NCBI RefSeq assembly: GCF_045862395.1
Contig: NZ_AP023087.1
Coordinates: forward strand, 4,278,001-4,342,000
Direction of reading: 5' to 3'
Length of the DNA stretch: 64,000 nt
Source of the DNA: Marinicellulosiphila megalodicopiae
GTDB lineage: Bacteria; Pseudomonadota; Gammaproteobacteria; Pseudomonadales; Natronospirillaceae
A model generated the notes under the pieces. The model did no database searches, was not told the DNA's origin, and was given only the letters and a program-made list of their open reading frames with translations. Position 1 is the stretch's first letter. Each line of letters begins with the position of its first letter. A program made the position numbers and the translations under genes. This document shows, one piece after another, positions 34,063 through 43,445 of this stretch.

Positions 34063-36003
34063 TTATTCGTAAGTTAAGCCATATCCAAAATCGTATAATG
34101 GACTGTAAGATGGATCGCCAAAATTAAACGCATCACCTATACTTTCAGGCCATGAAAATGACAATTTGCCTTTAAAGTCATAATTGATTTCATCGGCGTC
34201 ATTTTTAAATAATACCTCTGCAATACCGTCACCTTCACTGCCTGGTAACCATGCGGCTACAAATGCATCCGATTGTGCAATTTCGTCTGTGATGACTCTT
34301 GGTCGACCTGATACAAAAATACCGACAACTGGAATGCCTGCTTCTTTAAATTGCTGTATTGCAAGTAGGTCTTTTTTGGTGGCTGCTTGATATTCTAATG
34401 TGACTCCATCTTGCTCATAGTCGGTAACGGCTTCAATGTCACGATCCCCGAAAAACTCTGCGTAAGGGGTTTCACCAAATACATACACCACGACATCGGG
34501 CTTGTTCATTTCATCAAACTCACCGACTTCACTAAATGTGATATTTTCTGCTGATACTGTATTTTGAATGCCTTCTAAAATACTGGTTGCACCGACGTAG
34601 GCATCGTTATCGAAACCTGTTCCCTGCCAAGACAAGGTCCAACCGCCGTGCTGATTTGCCATGTTGTCGGCACTTAACCCTGCTACTAATACTTTTTGAT
34701 TTCTGCTTAGTGGTAATAAATGGTTGTCGTTTTTAAGTAACACTAATGATTCACGAACGGCTTGACGGGCAACGTCTCTGCTTTCTTGTGAGCCTAATAA
34801 TGTTGATTGACCCGCTAACGCTCGATCTGATGGTTGAACTTGATCAAACAAACCCATGTTCTTTTTAACGGTTAAGATGCGCTTTACTGCGTCGTTGATT
34901 CGATCTTCGCTGATCTCGCCCGCCTTTACTTCTGCAATGGTATTGGTGATAAAGTCTTTCCATGCCCAAGGCACCATAAACATATCAATGCCTGCATTCA
35001 CTGCTTGTGGGCAGGATTCTCTTATACAGTTTTCTACTTCTGCATGTCCGTCCCAGTCACCAATGACAAACCCTTCAAAGCCCATATCACCGCGTAACAC
35101 ATCGGTTAATAGGTATTTATTGCCATGCATTTTTTCGCCCAGTGCACTTGAGTAAGACACCATGACTGTTTGTACGCCAGCATCAATGGCAACAGGGTAA
35201 CCCGCGCCATGAATGGCAAGTAACTCTTCTAATGTGGATTTATTTTCAGCACGATCGTCGCCGTTTACTGTTCCGCCGTCGCCAATGAAATGTTTGGCTG
35301 TGGCAATAATATGATTTGAATTTAAAAACTCGTCAGAATCTGTGACATCACCCTGTAAACCTCGAACGATGTCGTCAGCTAAATTAGCCACAATAGATGG
35401 ATCTTCGGAATAACTTTCGTAGGTTCTGCCCCATTTATCATCACGTGTCACTGCAAGTGTGGGTGCAAATGTCCAGTCTACGCCGGTTACACGTACTTCT
35501 TGTGCGGTGATTTCGCCTATTTTTTGCATGAGTTCTGGGTTGTTTGCCGCGCCTAAACCAATGTTATGAGGAAATACTGTCGCGCCAATGGCATTACTAT
35601 GACCGTGCACCGCATCAGTTCCCCACATAATTGGAATCCCAATTCGGCCGTTGGCATCGGATATAGACTCGTTGAAGTATTGGTTTGCATAGTACAACCA
35701 ATTACCTACGGTGAATTCCTCAACGACAAAAGGAATGCCTCCTCCATTTAAGACACTGCCTAGGTGGTATTTTTCAATGTCACCTTCTTCTATATAACGT
35801 ATTTCAGCTTGTACCATTTGGCCGACTTTTTCTTCTAGTGTCATTAGCGAGACAATGTCATCGATTGTCGTTACGCTAATATCTACCATGCTGTTATCAA
35901 CCAAGTCTTCAGTCATGGTTTCAGAATCATTATTTGAATCATCGGAACACGCACTCATTGTGGTTACGACTGCTAAAGCAATCATCCCTTTAGTTAAGCT
36001 CAT
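34063..36003 (-). CDS. GH3 beta-glucosidase / exo-beta-glucanase lipoprotein
   Basis: This 646-residue protein has a lipoprotein signal with Cys19 (TMSAC) and an Asp/Asn-rich linker. The (beta/alpha)8 domain contains GIPIMWGTDAVHGHS, KHFIGDG (237-243) and GFVIGDWDGH with nucleophile Asp316. The second alpha/beta sandwich domain contains SLVLLKNDNHLLPL and VFGETPYAEFFGD, which carries the likely acid/base Glu. The protein ends in SPLYDFGYGLTYE, without the extra C-terminal domain of the longer marine ExoP-type enzymes. It would release glucose from beta-glucan oligosaccharides in the periplasm or at the outer membrane, complementing the GH16 lichenase at 8987-11797. Confidence 0.95.
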   Translation of the reverse strand: MSLTKGMIALAVVTTMSACSDDSNNDSETMTEDLVDNSMVDISVTTIDDIVSLMTLEEKVGQMVQAEIRYIEEGDIEKYHLGSVLNGGGIPFVVEEFTVGNWLYYANQYFNESISDANGRIGIPIMWGTDAVHGHSNAIGATVFPHNIGLGAANNPELMQKIGEITAQEVRVTGVDWTFAPTLAVTRDDKWGRTYESYSEDPSIVANLADDIVRGLQGDVTDSDEFLNSNHIIATAKHFIGDGGTVNGDDRAENKSTLEELLAIHGAGYPVAIDAGVQTVMVSYSSALGEKMHGNKYLLTDVLRGDMGFEGFVIGDWDGHAEVENCIRESCPQAVNAGIDMFMVPWAWKDFITNTIAEVKAGEISEDRINDAVKRILTVKKNMGLFDQVQPSDRALAGQSTLLGSQESRDVARQAVRESLVLLKNDNHLLPLSRNQKVLVAGLSADNMANQHGGWTLSWQGTGFDNDAYVGATSILEGIQNTVSAENITFSEVGEFDEMNKPDVVVYVFGETPYAEFFGDRDIEAVTDYEQDGVTLEYQAATKKDLLAIQQFKEAGIPVVGIFVSGRPRVITDEIAQSDAFVAAWLPGSEGDGIAEVLFKNDADEINYDFKGKLSFSWPESIGDAFNFGDPSYSPLYDFGYGLTYE

Positions 36004-36120
36004 TTTCTTTATCCTATTGAAAGTGGGTTTTATTTTTATGAAGCTGGCTTTGTGATACGTAATCCTTCATAAAGTTCTTGTTTATTACTGCCATAAAACT
36101 TTACCGCCTTTTATGTTTAC

Positions 36121-37836
36121 CTAAAGTTGATTGGCTTTACGTATCTTACCTTGATAATGATAAATACGATGCTGAATTTCTATGCCGTATTTTGTTTTTT
36201 TACAAATGATGAAATCAGGTTTGGGAATGTCTGACTCATTAATTTGATCGATAAATTTTATATCATCCACTTTTGGCTGAATATGACTTGTGATGTTTTT
36301 ATTAAATTCCGTTTTGGCTTTTGGGTATTTAAAGTCGTAACTGTCTTTAATTTTTTGGCCGTCTTCATCAAAATAATTCAGCGTAACTTTCGTGCCTTCT
36401 TTTTCAAGTTGAACATCTTGTACTCTGTACACTAAATGGTCTTTTAAATTTAAGGCGTTTTTTAGCATGTCGTCTGGATCGATTAATTTGGCTTTGCACG
36501 ACTGGCAAGTTCTGGCGGCGATGTCGTTTTCTTCCATGCAGGTTGGGCATTGTTTGAACACATAACGGTAATCGCATTGTTTGGATTCTTCAAAGCCATT
36601 ATCAATCACCCCCATACAGCGACGACCATAATGCTCAATAATGTCGCCATCTTCATCAACAATGCCCCAAAACTGATTAGCAAACTCACAAATGGGGCAA
36701 AACACCTGAACGATCTGTGCGTTTTCGTTGGGTTTTTTACTGCCGATTTCGGGGCTGTGAATGTCGTAGTTGTTGCCAGCGTAATCTAATACTAAGCATT
36801 CTTTTTTATTGGGGTGCAAACGCAAGCCTCGGCCGATCATTTGTTGATATAAACTGACGGATTCTGTTTTACGTAATATAGCAATGACATCCACATGGGG
36901 CGCATCAAAACCTGTTGTGAGCACTGAAACATTAATGAGGTACTTGATTTGTTGTTGCTTAAAGGAAGTAATAATTTGGTCACGATCTTTGATTTTGGTT
37001 TGACCGGTAATTAAGCCTGTTTTTTCATTGGCTAAATATTTTTGAATTTCTTTTGCGTGCTCGACGGTGGCTGCAAATATAATCACGCCGAGTTTGACTT
37101 CGCTTTTTTGTACGATGTCTTCGCAGATGCCCTGGGTCACTCTTGGATATTTTCGCAGCACTTCATTAGTTTGTTGTTCATTTTGAAATAACGAATAGTT
37201 TTGAATGGCCACATTTACAATATTGGCGGGGGTTAAGTGCTTTTGGCGAATGAGTGATGAAATGGCGATTTCGTAAATGCAGGTTTCAAATATTGGGTTT
37301 TCGATCTCTCTAACAAACCCTCTGTAATGTCTTTTATAGATCCAGCCTTTACTTAATCGATACGGTGTTGCGGTTAAGCCCAGTACTTTCACACTTTTGT
37401 CTTTTTTCTGAATAAATTCGATGACTTTTTGATATTGGGTGCTGCCTGATTTGTCGTCATCGTTTGCGTCCACACGATGGCATTCATCAATAATGATTAG
37501 CGAATAGTCTTGGGTAAAGGATTCGAGATTGGCGCTAATGGATTGAATGCTACCTACCGTCACTTGAGCTTGGTTGTTTTTTTGGTTTAAGCCTGCTGAA
37601 AAGATATCCACAGTCACATCGAGCATGGCGATTTTTTGTGCGTTTTGTTCGACCAATTCTTTTACGTGAGTCACGATCAATATTGGGCGTTTTGCCAATT
37701 GAGCCAGCTGCGCAATAATCAGTGATTTACCTGCGCCTGTTGGTAACACCAAAACCGCCGAATCGTTGCTTTTTTTGAAATGTGTAATGACCGATTTCAC
37801 GGCGTGCAATTGATAATCTCGTAATTTAAATGACAT
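36121..37836 (-). CDS. radD: RadD (YejH) superfamily 2 DNA helicase-like ATPase
   Basis: This 571-residue protein closely follows the Escherichia coli RadD layout. It starts MSFKLRDYQLHAV; motif I is LPTGAGKSL (32-40), motif Ia is THVKELV, motif II is IIDECHR, motif III is LGLTATPYRLSKGWIY, motif V is VSVLTTGFDAPHVDVI and motif VI is QQMIGRGLRLHP. A zinc-binding Cys region follows (CPICEFANQFWG, CMEEN, CPTC, CQSCKAKL). RadD helps process recombination intermediates and interacts with single-stranded DNA-binding protein in double-strand break repair. It is monocistronic and divergent to a lipoprotein gene. Confidence 0.95.
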   Translation of the reverse strand: MSFKLRDYQLHAVKSVITHFKKSNDSAVLVLPTGAGKSLIIAQLAQLAKRPILIVTHVKELVEQNAQKIAMLDVTVDIFSAGLNQKNNQAQVTVGSIQSISANLESFTQDYSLIIIDECHRVDANDDDKSGSTQYQKVIEFIQKKDKSVKVLGLTATPYRLSKGWIYKRHYRGFVREIENPIFETCIYEIAISSLIRQKHLTPANIVNVAIQNYSLFQNEQQTNEVLRKYPRVTQGICEDIVQKSEVKLGVIIFAATVEHAKEIQKYLANEKTGLITGQTKIKDRDQIITSFKQQQIKYLINVSVLTTGFDAPHVDVIAILRKTESVSLYQQMIGRGLRLHPNKKECLVLDYAGNNYDIHSPEIGSKKPNENAQIVQVFCPICEFANQFWGIVDEDGDIIEHYGRRCMGVIDNGFEESKQCDYRYVFKQCPTCMEENDIAARTCQSCKAKLIDPDDMLKNALNLKDHLVYRVQDVQLEKEGTKVTLNYFDEDGQKIKDSYDFKYPKAKTEFNKNITSHIQPKVDDIKFIDQINESDIPKPDFIICKKTKYGIEIQHRIYHYQGKIRKANQL

Positions 37837-37951
37837 TTGTGAACCAACACTCTAAAACAGTGGGGATTTTTACCTAAGAAAACAGTAAATAACAGTGAAT
37901 AACGCAGTTGCGTTGTAATATTGTCGCATATAACAACTTAAGTGATTAAAA

Positions 37952-38770
37952 ATGCAGTCAATCATCAATAAAGCGTTACCAAATGTAAGTAAAACAACTC
38001 AAACGATGCAAAGCAATGCTGGTTTTCTGTCAATCTTACTTTTATCTGTTTTTAGCTTAAGTAGCTGTGAAGATTCTTTGACAGATGATGCTTCGATCGA
38101 TTCAACGCCAGCTGCGGTTGATCTGTCACGCGCTTCTGCGATTGTTAATCAAAATAATATTACTATTATTGCTAAATCCATGATTCAAAGTTTGAATCAA
38201 ATCAATCCTGCTTTATCTGATGATGTATTGAAAATTACCGCATCGGCTCGCTCAGCTAAATTAGACAACTGCGAGTTTGAAGGCACGCAATATTCTCACA
38301 TTACACAGCATGGTGGTGTGTCTTTTGATTACGATTTAGAATTTTTGAATTGCCAAAATAGTGCTAACGATGATCGTTTTATTGGAACACTTACTGCAGA
38401 TATCGTATTTACAACGCCAACGCAATTAGATCAATACTCGATTGATGTACAAAGTAAATTAAAGCAAACAAACCGTTACGGTGAAATAACTGTCAGCCAT
38501 ATAAATAGTTACATTGAAGTATCTGGCGAAACAAGCACACAAACTTTTGATTTAAAAGTTTTGCAAGATGGTCATGGGACGTTTTTTGTTAAAAATATTT
38601 CAGCACTTGAACAAAATAATGCAACTCAACAATGGATGTCAGGACACTTATTACTAACCGCTGCAAATGAAAATATTGATATATATGTGGAACAGAACGA
38701 AGGGTTATATTTTGAATTTTCTGATGGTACGATGCAAGTTGTGAGCTGGGCTGAAATCAATACTAATTAA
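37952..38770 (+). CDS. Hypothetical lipoprotein
   Basis: This 272-residue protein has a hydrophobic stretch ending in the lipobox LSSC (FLSILLLSVFSLSSCEDS); Met19 (MQSNAGFLSILL) is a shorter start that gives a more usual signal length. The mature part is Asp/Ser-rich at first, then shows alternating beta-strand patterns (GGVSFDYDLEFLNCQ, ITVSHINSYIEVSGE), including two Cys (NCEFEG and LNCQ) that could bond. No family is recognised. Its end overlaps the convergent gene by 4 nt. Confidence 0.75.
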   Translation: MQSIINKALPNVSKTTQTMQSNAGFLSILLLSVFSLSSCEDSLTDDASIDSTPAAVDLSRASAIVNQNNITIIAKSMIQSLNQINPALSDDVLKITASARSAKLDNCEFEGTQYSHITQHGGVSFDYDLEFLNCQNSANDDRFIGTLTADIVFTTPTQLDQYSIDVQSKLKQTNRYGEITVSHINSYIEVSGETSTQTFDLKVLQDGHGTFFVKNISALEQNNATQQWMSGHLLLTAANENIDIYVEQNEGLYFEFSDGTMQVVSWAEINTN

Positions 38771-39417
38771 CGCTGAAGTGTTATCCCTAAACTTAATCGG
38801 TTGATGGGTTGCTTCATTCCAAGCGACCCTTCAAATTGCCCGACGACCAACCACTTTGCATACACAGATACATTCGCATTAAAAAATGCGCGTAATTCTT
38901 GCACCATATCTACTTCTAAATAGGTGGCATCTGACCAATCGAAGGTGAAAAAAACGGGTCTTGCTTCAAACCCAATACTATAAAACCGGTTTTTTTTAGG
39001 CTGAAATACTGTATGGGCCCCGACTCCAACACCAATATCTTCATCTGTATTATGCTGTCGTAAATACAAATTAATTCGAGTTTTCAAACCACCTTGCGCT
39101 TCATTTTTGAAACTCTGATACCCATCTACAAATAATCCTAAACGCCACAAAAGATAATCGCCTTCAACTCGGCGGCTTAAACCTATGTATCCGATGTTTT
39201 TTTCATAGATATTTTTAAATTTAGGAACAATCGCAACACCAATTTTAATGTCATTATTTTGAAAATTACCATTAAATTGGGAGAGAAATCGAAATGAAGA
39301 AAAAGGATCAGCAGTTGCATCATATGGCGCATATACAACAGTAGGTTCAGGCATAACAAACTCAGCCCGAAGCGGATAGCTAAAGAGAATGATCAAAAAC
39401 AGCAGGATGTGACGCAT
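38767..39417 (-). CDS. Hypothetical outer-membrane-like protein
   Basis: This 216-residue protein has a short signal peptide (MRHILLFLIILFSYPLRA). The mature part has many aromatic, alternating segments (NIGYIGLSRRVEGDYLLW, KTRINLYLRQ, VFFTFDW, YLEVDMVQEL), which is typical of a small beta-barrel, and ends in IGITLQR-like strand sequence. It could be an outer-membrane protein, but without a confident C-terminal Phe or Trp. The family is not recognised. It converges on the neighbouring lipoprotein gene. Confidence 0.7.
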   Translation of the reverse strand: MRHILLFLIILFSYPLRAEFVMPEPTVVYAPYDATADPFSSFRFLSQFNGNFQNNDIKIGVAIVPKFKNIYEKNIGYIGLSRRVEGDYLLWRLGLFVDGYQSFKNEAQGGLKTRINLYLRQHNTDEDIGVGVGAHTVFQPKKNRFYSIGFEARPVFFTFDWSDATYLEVDMVQELRAFFNANVSVYAKWLVVGQFEGSLGMKQPINRLSLGITLQR

Positions 39418-39460
39418 AGCAATCGATTTATTATTGTATGCTTTTGAGTGTAGACGATTG

Positions 39461-39488
39461 TTTAGGGTTTAGGGTTTAGGGTTTAGGG
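39461..39488. repeat. (TTTAGGG)4 heptamer repeat
   Basis: Four perfect contiguous copies of TTTAGGG, then TTTAAGC, are located between the start of one gene and the stop codon of the HAD-like gene. The unit resembles the plant telomere repeat but is a short microsatellite here. Confidence 0.9.
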
Positions 39489-39489
39489 T

Positions 39490-40083
39490 TTAAGCATTAA
39501 CCACTGGTTTTTCAGATTGAATTTTCCAACCCATCATTTTAGCCGTTTTAATCAGTAAATTATTTTGTGAAACCAACTCCACTTCACTATAAAAACGACA
39601 ATCATAATAAAGTTGTGCTTTTTGAATCGCTTGAGGTAAAAGTGCTTGTACGTTATTTGCATCCATCGAATGTATGAAAGGCATATAACTTAAATTTAAT
39701 TGAGAGGAACGCATCAACAACGATGTTATTGAAGGCCAATTTCTGGAAACCAAGACAATATTGACCGTTGGATCGTCAAAAGATTGAATAACCGCCTTCT
39801 CATTTGCTTTATTTATTGTCTTTTGAATTGGATTTATTAACATTTCTTGACGCATAAAATCGATGCAATATGACTGAATTTCATGACGTTCCTGGTCTGT
39901 TAACTCATGCAAAAGATGTTTTTGCACAATGTGTTTCAGACGATATTCATCAGTTTGTTCACTTTTTTCAAGTGTGGTATTTGTAGGAATTTGCGGCATA
40001 ACAGCCGAAATTGCCCGCCCAAAACATTTATCTGGCAGATTAGATTGGACTAATTGATCTGTATCGAAAATAACTAACTTCAT
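39490..40083 (-). CDS. HAD-like hydrolase
   Basis: The start is MKLVIFDTDQLVQS, 12 codons inside a longer frame; it places the HAD motif I right after the start, as in family members. Motif I normally reads DxDGT; here it is DTDQL, keeping both Asp but not Gly-Thr. Motif II may be IVLVSRNW with a Ser (VSRN), while motifs III/IV are not convincing. The 197-residue size fits small phosphatases. With a changed motif I the catalytic activity is uncertain. No neighbour gives context. Confidence 0.6.
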   Translation of the reverse strand: MKLVIFDTDQLVQSNLPDKCFGRAISAVMPQIPTNTTLEKSEQTDEYRLKHIVQKHLLHELTDQERHEIQSYCIDFMRQEMLINPIQKTINKANEKAVIQSFDDPTVNIVLVSRNWPSITSLLMRSSQLNLSYMPFIHSMDANNVQALLPQAIQKAQLYYDCRFYSEVELVSQNNLLIKTAKMMGWKIQSEKPVVNA

Positions 40084-40119
40084 AATAGGTTCGACTAAAT
40101 TAATGCGAAAACGCGACAA

Positions 40120-41184
40120 ATTTTAAAGCAATTTCATGCCGTGAACCAAGATAATACGCGAGGTTCCTACATATGCAAAGAGGGAAAATATATATTTTTG
40201 TAAACTGCTAATTCGTTGGTCTTTCATTTGCACAATTAGAATTTAATACTACTTTTATCCAACTCACTCAACTAAAAAAGCACTAATACCTCAACTTCGA
40301 CCTGTATTTGTTATTGCCGCTCAGATACCTTTACACCTTTACATTATAACAACAATCTTTAAACAATCATCTAACAATTAACCCCATCTCCAAAAAATGC
40401 TAGTGCAATTACTTCAAAAGCAGATCAAGCTACTGTTGGATTTGCAGCCATTACAAATTTCATTCAAGACTTGGCGCTTAATACAATTCATTTAGTCTCG
40501 GACATCAATCGAACAGCGATCAAGATATCAAGCATTGCCAGAAGCCAGATTACACTCCCTTGGATTTGGTAAGGGTTTATTCGTCATTTTGCCATGAACA
40601 ATATGGCTATGTTCAAATTTATGTTGCTGCACCTGTAACAGTTTGAATTCACATAAATTTAGACACACAGAGCTTTGAAATGATCCCAGATCATTATCTA
40701 CACTCTTCTGGAAATTTTCATATATACGACTCAAAGTGCAGAGTATTAATGAGTGGCAAAGTATGGGCAGCATCTAAAGAAACCGATGCACCACTTTATT
40801 TGGTAGATCCGAAAGTCACACAAGTAAAATGAAAGGATTTCACGAGCGTTGGATGCCATTAAACGAAGCAAATTAGATTAGATTAAACGCGTACGATTAC
40901 TGGATATTAAAATAAGAACTACTCAACATAGGCGAATTTTTACAGATGAAAAATATCAAGAAATTTTAGATTGGTTTGATCAACCTCCTGTTAGCAGCGC
41001 AATTAAGTAAATTCATTTTGTATATATGCAACACGTTTTGAATTAATTAAAAGACTGTAAACTAAAGGGCTTGAAGGGTTTAATTTTTATTCATTCGATA
41101 GTTTGAATTCAGTCTCGTTTATTTAACTTTATTCAACTATATAACAACGTATAATCTACAGAACTTTCAATCAAGGGCACGATT
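40120..41184. other. Gene-free or decayed intergenic region
   Basis: About 1.06 kb has no intact gene. From 40590 to 41010 it contains coherent but interrupted coding fragments, listed separately as a decayed gene. The remainder is AT-rich, including what must be the promoter region of the 41185 gene; TATAACAACGTATAAT-like sequences near 41140-41155 are candidates. Confidence 0.45.
40590..41010 (+). pseudogene. Decayed coding remnants of unknown type
   Basis: Successive frames give protein-like stretches broken by stops: HEQYGYVQIYVAAPVTV, then LDTQSFEMIPDHYLHSSGNF, HIYDSKCRVLMSGKVWAASK and ETDAPLYLVDPKVTQVK ending near 40832; then KGFHERWMPLNEAN, RLNAYDYWILK and RTTQHRRIFTDEKYQEILDW ending at 41010. 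Amino-acid patterns look like real former genes but I do not recognise them. At least two fused or adjacent genes may have decayed here. Confidence 0.45.
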
Positions 41185-42318
41185 ATGAAATTCTCTCACT
41201 CGGTAAATTTAGTTTTTTTCACTTTAGTCATGTTTGGAGCTTCTCAGCTTTCAATGTCCGAATCATCAACAGATGACACCAATAATAATCAAAAAACTCA
41301 AACTTATAATTTAAAAGATGGATCTATCATTACAGGTTCATTAATCAACGAAGATGCCGATCAAATTATTTTAATGACGCGCTTTGGTGAAACAACAATC
41401 AATAAAAACGACCTCCTTGTTAAAAAAATTACAGTGTCTTTAAAGTCTGGTGAAGTGGTAATAGGATCCATTCAAAATGAAACACCGAAAGAATTAGTAA
41501 TTAAAACAACTTATGGTGTAATTACTATTGATAAAAAAGATGTTGTTGATTTCAATGAAAAAACAACTAATAACAATAATGCCGATGATAAATTTGTTTT
41601 AGCTGAAGATTATTTGATCGATGTCTTTGGAGATCCTACGGGCAACACCCTCAAAAAAGATACCGTTTATATCAGCGGCCTGTCAGTGGGTTATGCATTT
41701 TCGGATAGTTTTCAAGTTTCGACTCGTTATGATGGTTTTTTCTACCAAAATGTAAACTTAAGACCTAAATTTCGAATTTTAAATTTGGGCAATTGGAAAA
41801 GGCAGTTAACAGCAAGCGTTGGATTTCATGCTCACTCTAATTGGCGCTTAACGAATTTTCATAAAGAAACCAAATATTGCCCTGAATTAAACAATCCGGA
41901 TGCTTGTTATTACGACAATACTTATACGCCTTTAACTGAATTAAATAATGATGAATATACTTTTTATTCGTACGAAGAATTCATGCCAATGATTGAAGTT
42001 TTTGCAGCAACCAGTTACGCAAAAACTCGTTCAGATTCGAAAGGTCGCGTGCAATACACAATGGGCGCTTCTGCTAAATTTGTTGAAGGCGCGCAATCTC
42101 ATCGAGCTTATGCTGCTATTGATATTGATTTAAATAAACGCTTAAAACTGATTACCGAAGTGATTTATGATCCATTTTATAATGCTGAATCTCTTCCAAC
42201 AACCGCTCCATTTGAAAATGTTTATATTGATTTAGGCGCTATGTACACTTTTGATAATAATTTAAGCGTCGGTATGCACATGATGCCTTATTGGGTAACA
42301 TTATATTGGAAACAGTAA
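41185..42318 (+). CDS. Envelope protein with DUF481-like beta-barrel
   Basis: This 377-residue protein has a signal peptide (HSVNLVFFTLVMFGASQLSMS). The periplasmic part shows two related repeats: LKDGSIITGSLINEDADQI (about 43-61) and LKSGEVVIGSIQNETPKEL (about 82-100), each followed by a strand and a short KKD(V/L) segment, as in small beta-sandwich domains. From about residue 150 there are many aromatic, alternating strands (VYISGLSVGYAFSDSFQVST, MPMIEVFAATSYAK, VYIDLGAMYTFDNNLSVGMH), ending MPYWVTLYWKQ. This looks like an outer-membrane barrel of the DUF481/salt-induced protein type, though not certain. Confidence 0.75.
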   Translation: MKFSHSVNLVFFTLVMFGASQLSMSESSTDDTNNNQKTQTYNLKDGSIITGSLINEDADQIILMTRFGETTINKNDLLVKKITVSLKSGEVVIGSIQNETPKELVIKTTYGVITIDKKDVVDFNEKTTNNNNADDKFVLAEDYLIDVFGDPTGNTLKKDTVYISGLSVGYAFSDSFQVSTRYDGFFYQNVNLRPKFRILNLGNWKRQLTASVGFHAHSNWRLTNFHKETKYCPELNNPDACYYDNTYTPLTELNNDEYTFYSYEEFMPMIEVFAATSYAKTRSDSKGRVQYTMGASAKFVEGAQSHRAYAAIDIDLNKRLKLITEVIYDPFYNAESLPTTAPFENVYIDLGAMYTFDNNLSVGMHMMPYWVTLYWKQ

Positions 42319-42332
42319 ATAGCTTTCTTAAA

Positions 42333-42370
42333 TTAAAGGACATCTAAATTTAGATGTCCTTTAATTTTTT
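42333..42370. terminator. Bidirectional terminator overlapping the mutY stop codon
   Basis: A 32-bp perfect palindrome occupies 42333-42364 (arm TTAAAGGACATCTAAA), followed by six T. It ends the plus-strand gene stopping at 42318. On the minus strand the last codons and stop of mutY lie inside the hairpin. Confidence 0.92.
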
Positions 42371-43387
42371 AAACACTTTCAATACTACCGCATTTAATCC
42401 AATTTCTTCTGTGACTTCTGGATGATACCAAATTTCATTATCATCGCTTCGCACTTCATTTGAATCACAACCTTTAACTACAACTGGATGAACCTGAAGG
42501 TGATAATGGCTAAAAGTATGTTTAAAACTTCCTAGTTTATGATTGTCTGACCCCATTAATTTTTCAATGTCGTCAATTTTTTCATATTCTGGAAAACTAT
42601 ATAATCCAGCCCAAATCCCTTTTGATGGTCTTTTTATTAAACGAATTCGCCCAAGTTTATCTAGCTGAATTAACATAAATGTTGATTTGGTGGGTTTATC
42701 TTTTTTAGGTTTAGAATTAGGAAACTCTTTTTGTCTTGATTCTAATCGTGCAAAACAATCTTGTTTGACTGGGCATTCTTCACAGCGTGGTTTACTTCTT
42801 TTACAAAGGGTTGCGCCTAAATCCATCATGGCCTGAGTATATTCAGCATTATCGGTTTTAGGTGTTAAATTTTCAGCCAATTCCCATAATTCATTTTCGA
42901 CTTTTTTATTTCCAGGCCAGCCTTCGACCATTTTATAACGAGTTAACACGCGTTTAACATTACCATCTAAAATCGTTGCAGGTTTTTCAAACGCCAAGGA
43001 AATAATCGCTGCGGCTGTTGAACGTCCAATTCCTGAAAGGGATTCTAAGTCGGTTTGGTTGTCTGGAAATTTTCCACCAAAGTCTGACATCACTGCTTTT
43101 GCACATTTATGTAAATTACGCGCACGCGCATAATAACCAAGTCCAGTCCACAAATGCAGTACTTCATCTTCACTTGCCTTGGCTAGGGATTCGACATCGG
43201 GGAATGTATGTACAAATCGTTTGAAATAGTTAATTACGGTCACAACTTGAGTTTGTTGTAACATTATTTCGGACAACCAAACTCGATAAGGTGTTTTATT
43301 TAACTGCCAAGGTAAATCTTTTCTTCCATGAATTTCGTACCAATCTAAAACTTGTTTACTAAAATGTGTTGTCATAATTTTTTTCAT
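42350..43387 (-). CDS. mutY: A/G-specific adenine glycosylase MutY
   Basis: This 345-residue protein aligns by eye with E. coli MutY. The catalytic Glu40 is in LSEIMLQQTQV, the helix-hairpin-helix region is LSGIGRSTAAAI, and catalytic Asp141 is in ILDGNVKRVLTRY. The [4Fe-4S] ligands are Cys195, 202, 205 and 211 in C-x6-C-x2-C-x5-C spacing. A C-terminal NUDIX-like domain (about 230-345) recognises 8-oxoG. It removes adenine mispaired with 8-oxoguanine. The first ATG gives MKKIMTTHFS; Met5 is equally likely by alignment. The 3' end, including the stop codon, is in a terminator hairpin. Confidence 0.97.
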   Translation of the reverse strand: MKKIMTTHFSKQVLDWYEIHGRKDLPWQLNKTPYRVWLSEIMLQQTQVVTVINYFKRFVHTFPDVESLAKASEDEVLHLWTGLGYYARARNLHKCAKAVMSDFGGKFPDNQTDLESLSGIGRSTAAAIISLAFEKPATILDGNVKRVLTRYKMVEGWPGNKKVENELWELAENLTPKTDNAEYTQAMMDLGATLCKRSKPRCEECPVKQDCFARLESRQKEFPNSKPKKDKPTKSTFMLIQLDKLGRIRLIKRPSKGIWAGLYSFPEYEKIDDIEKLMGSDNHKLGSFKHTFSHYHLQVHPVVVKGCDSNEVRSDDNEIWYHPEVTEEIGLNAVVLKVFKKLKDI

Positions 43388-43393
43388 TCATAA

Positions 43394-43430
43394 AAAAAGC
43401 CGTGCGGATATTATCTCACACGGCTAGTTT
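43394..43430 (-). terminator. Intrinsic terminator after mscS
   Basis: AGCCGTG (43400-43406) pairs with CACGGCT (43421-43427) on a 14-nt loop; on the minus strand it is followed by seven T at 43394-43400. It lies directly before the mutY start. Confidence 0.88.
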
Positions 43431-43445
43431 GATTATTTATTTTTA

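Noticed and set aside
39461..39488. Telomere-like element
   Set aside because: Four copies internal to a bacterial chromosome with genes on both sides; no end structure. It is reported only as a microsatellite.
40528..40773. Minus-strand frame of 81 codons
   Set aside because: It opposes the more protein-like but broken plus-strand fragments and has no start signals.
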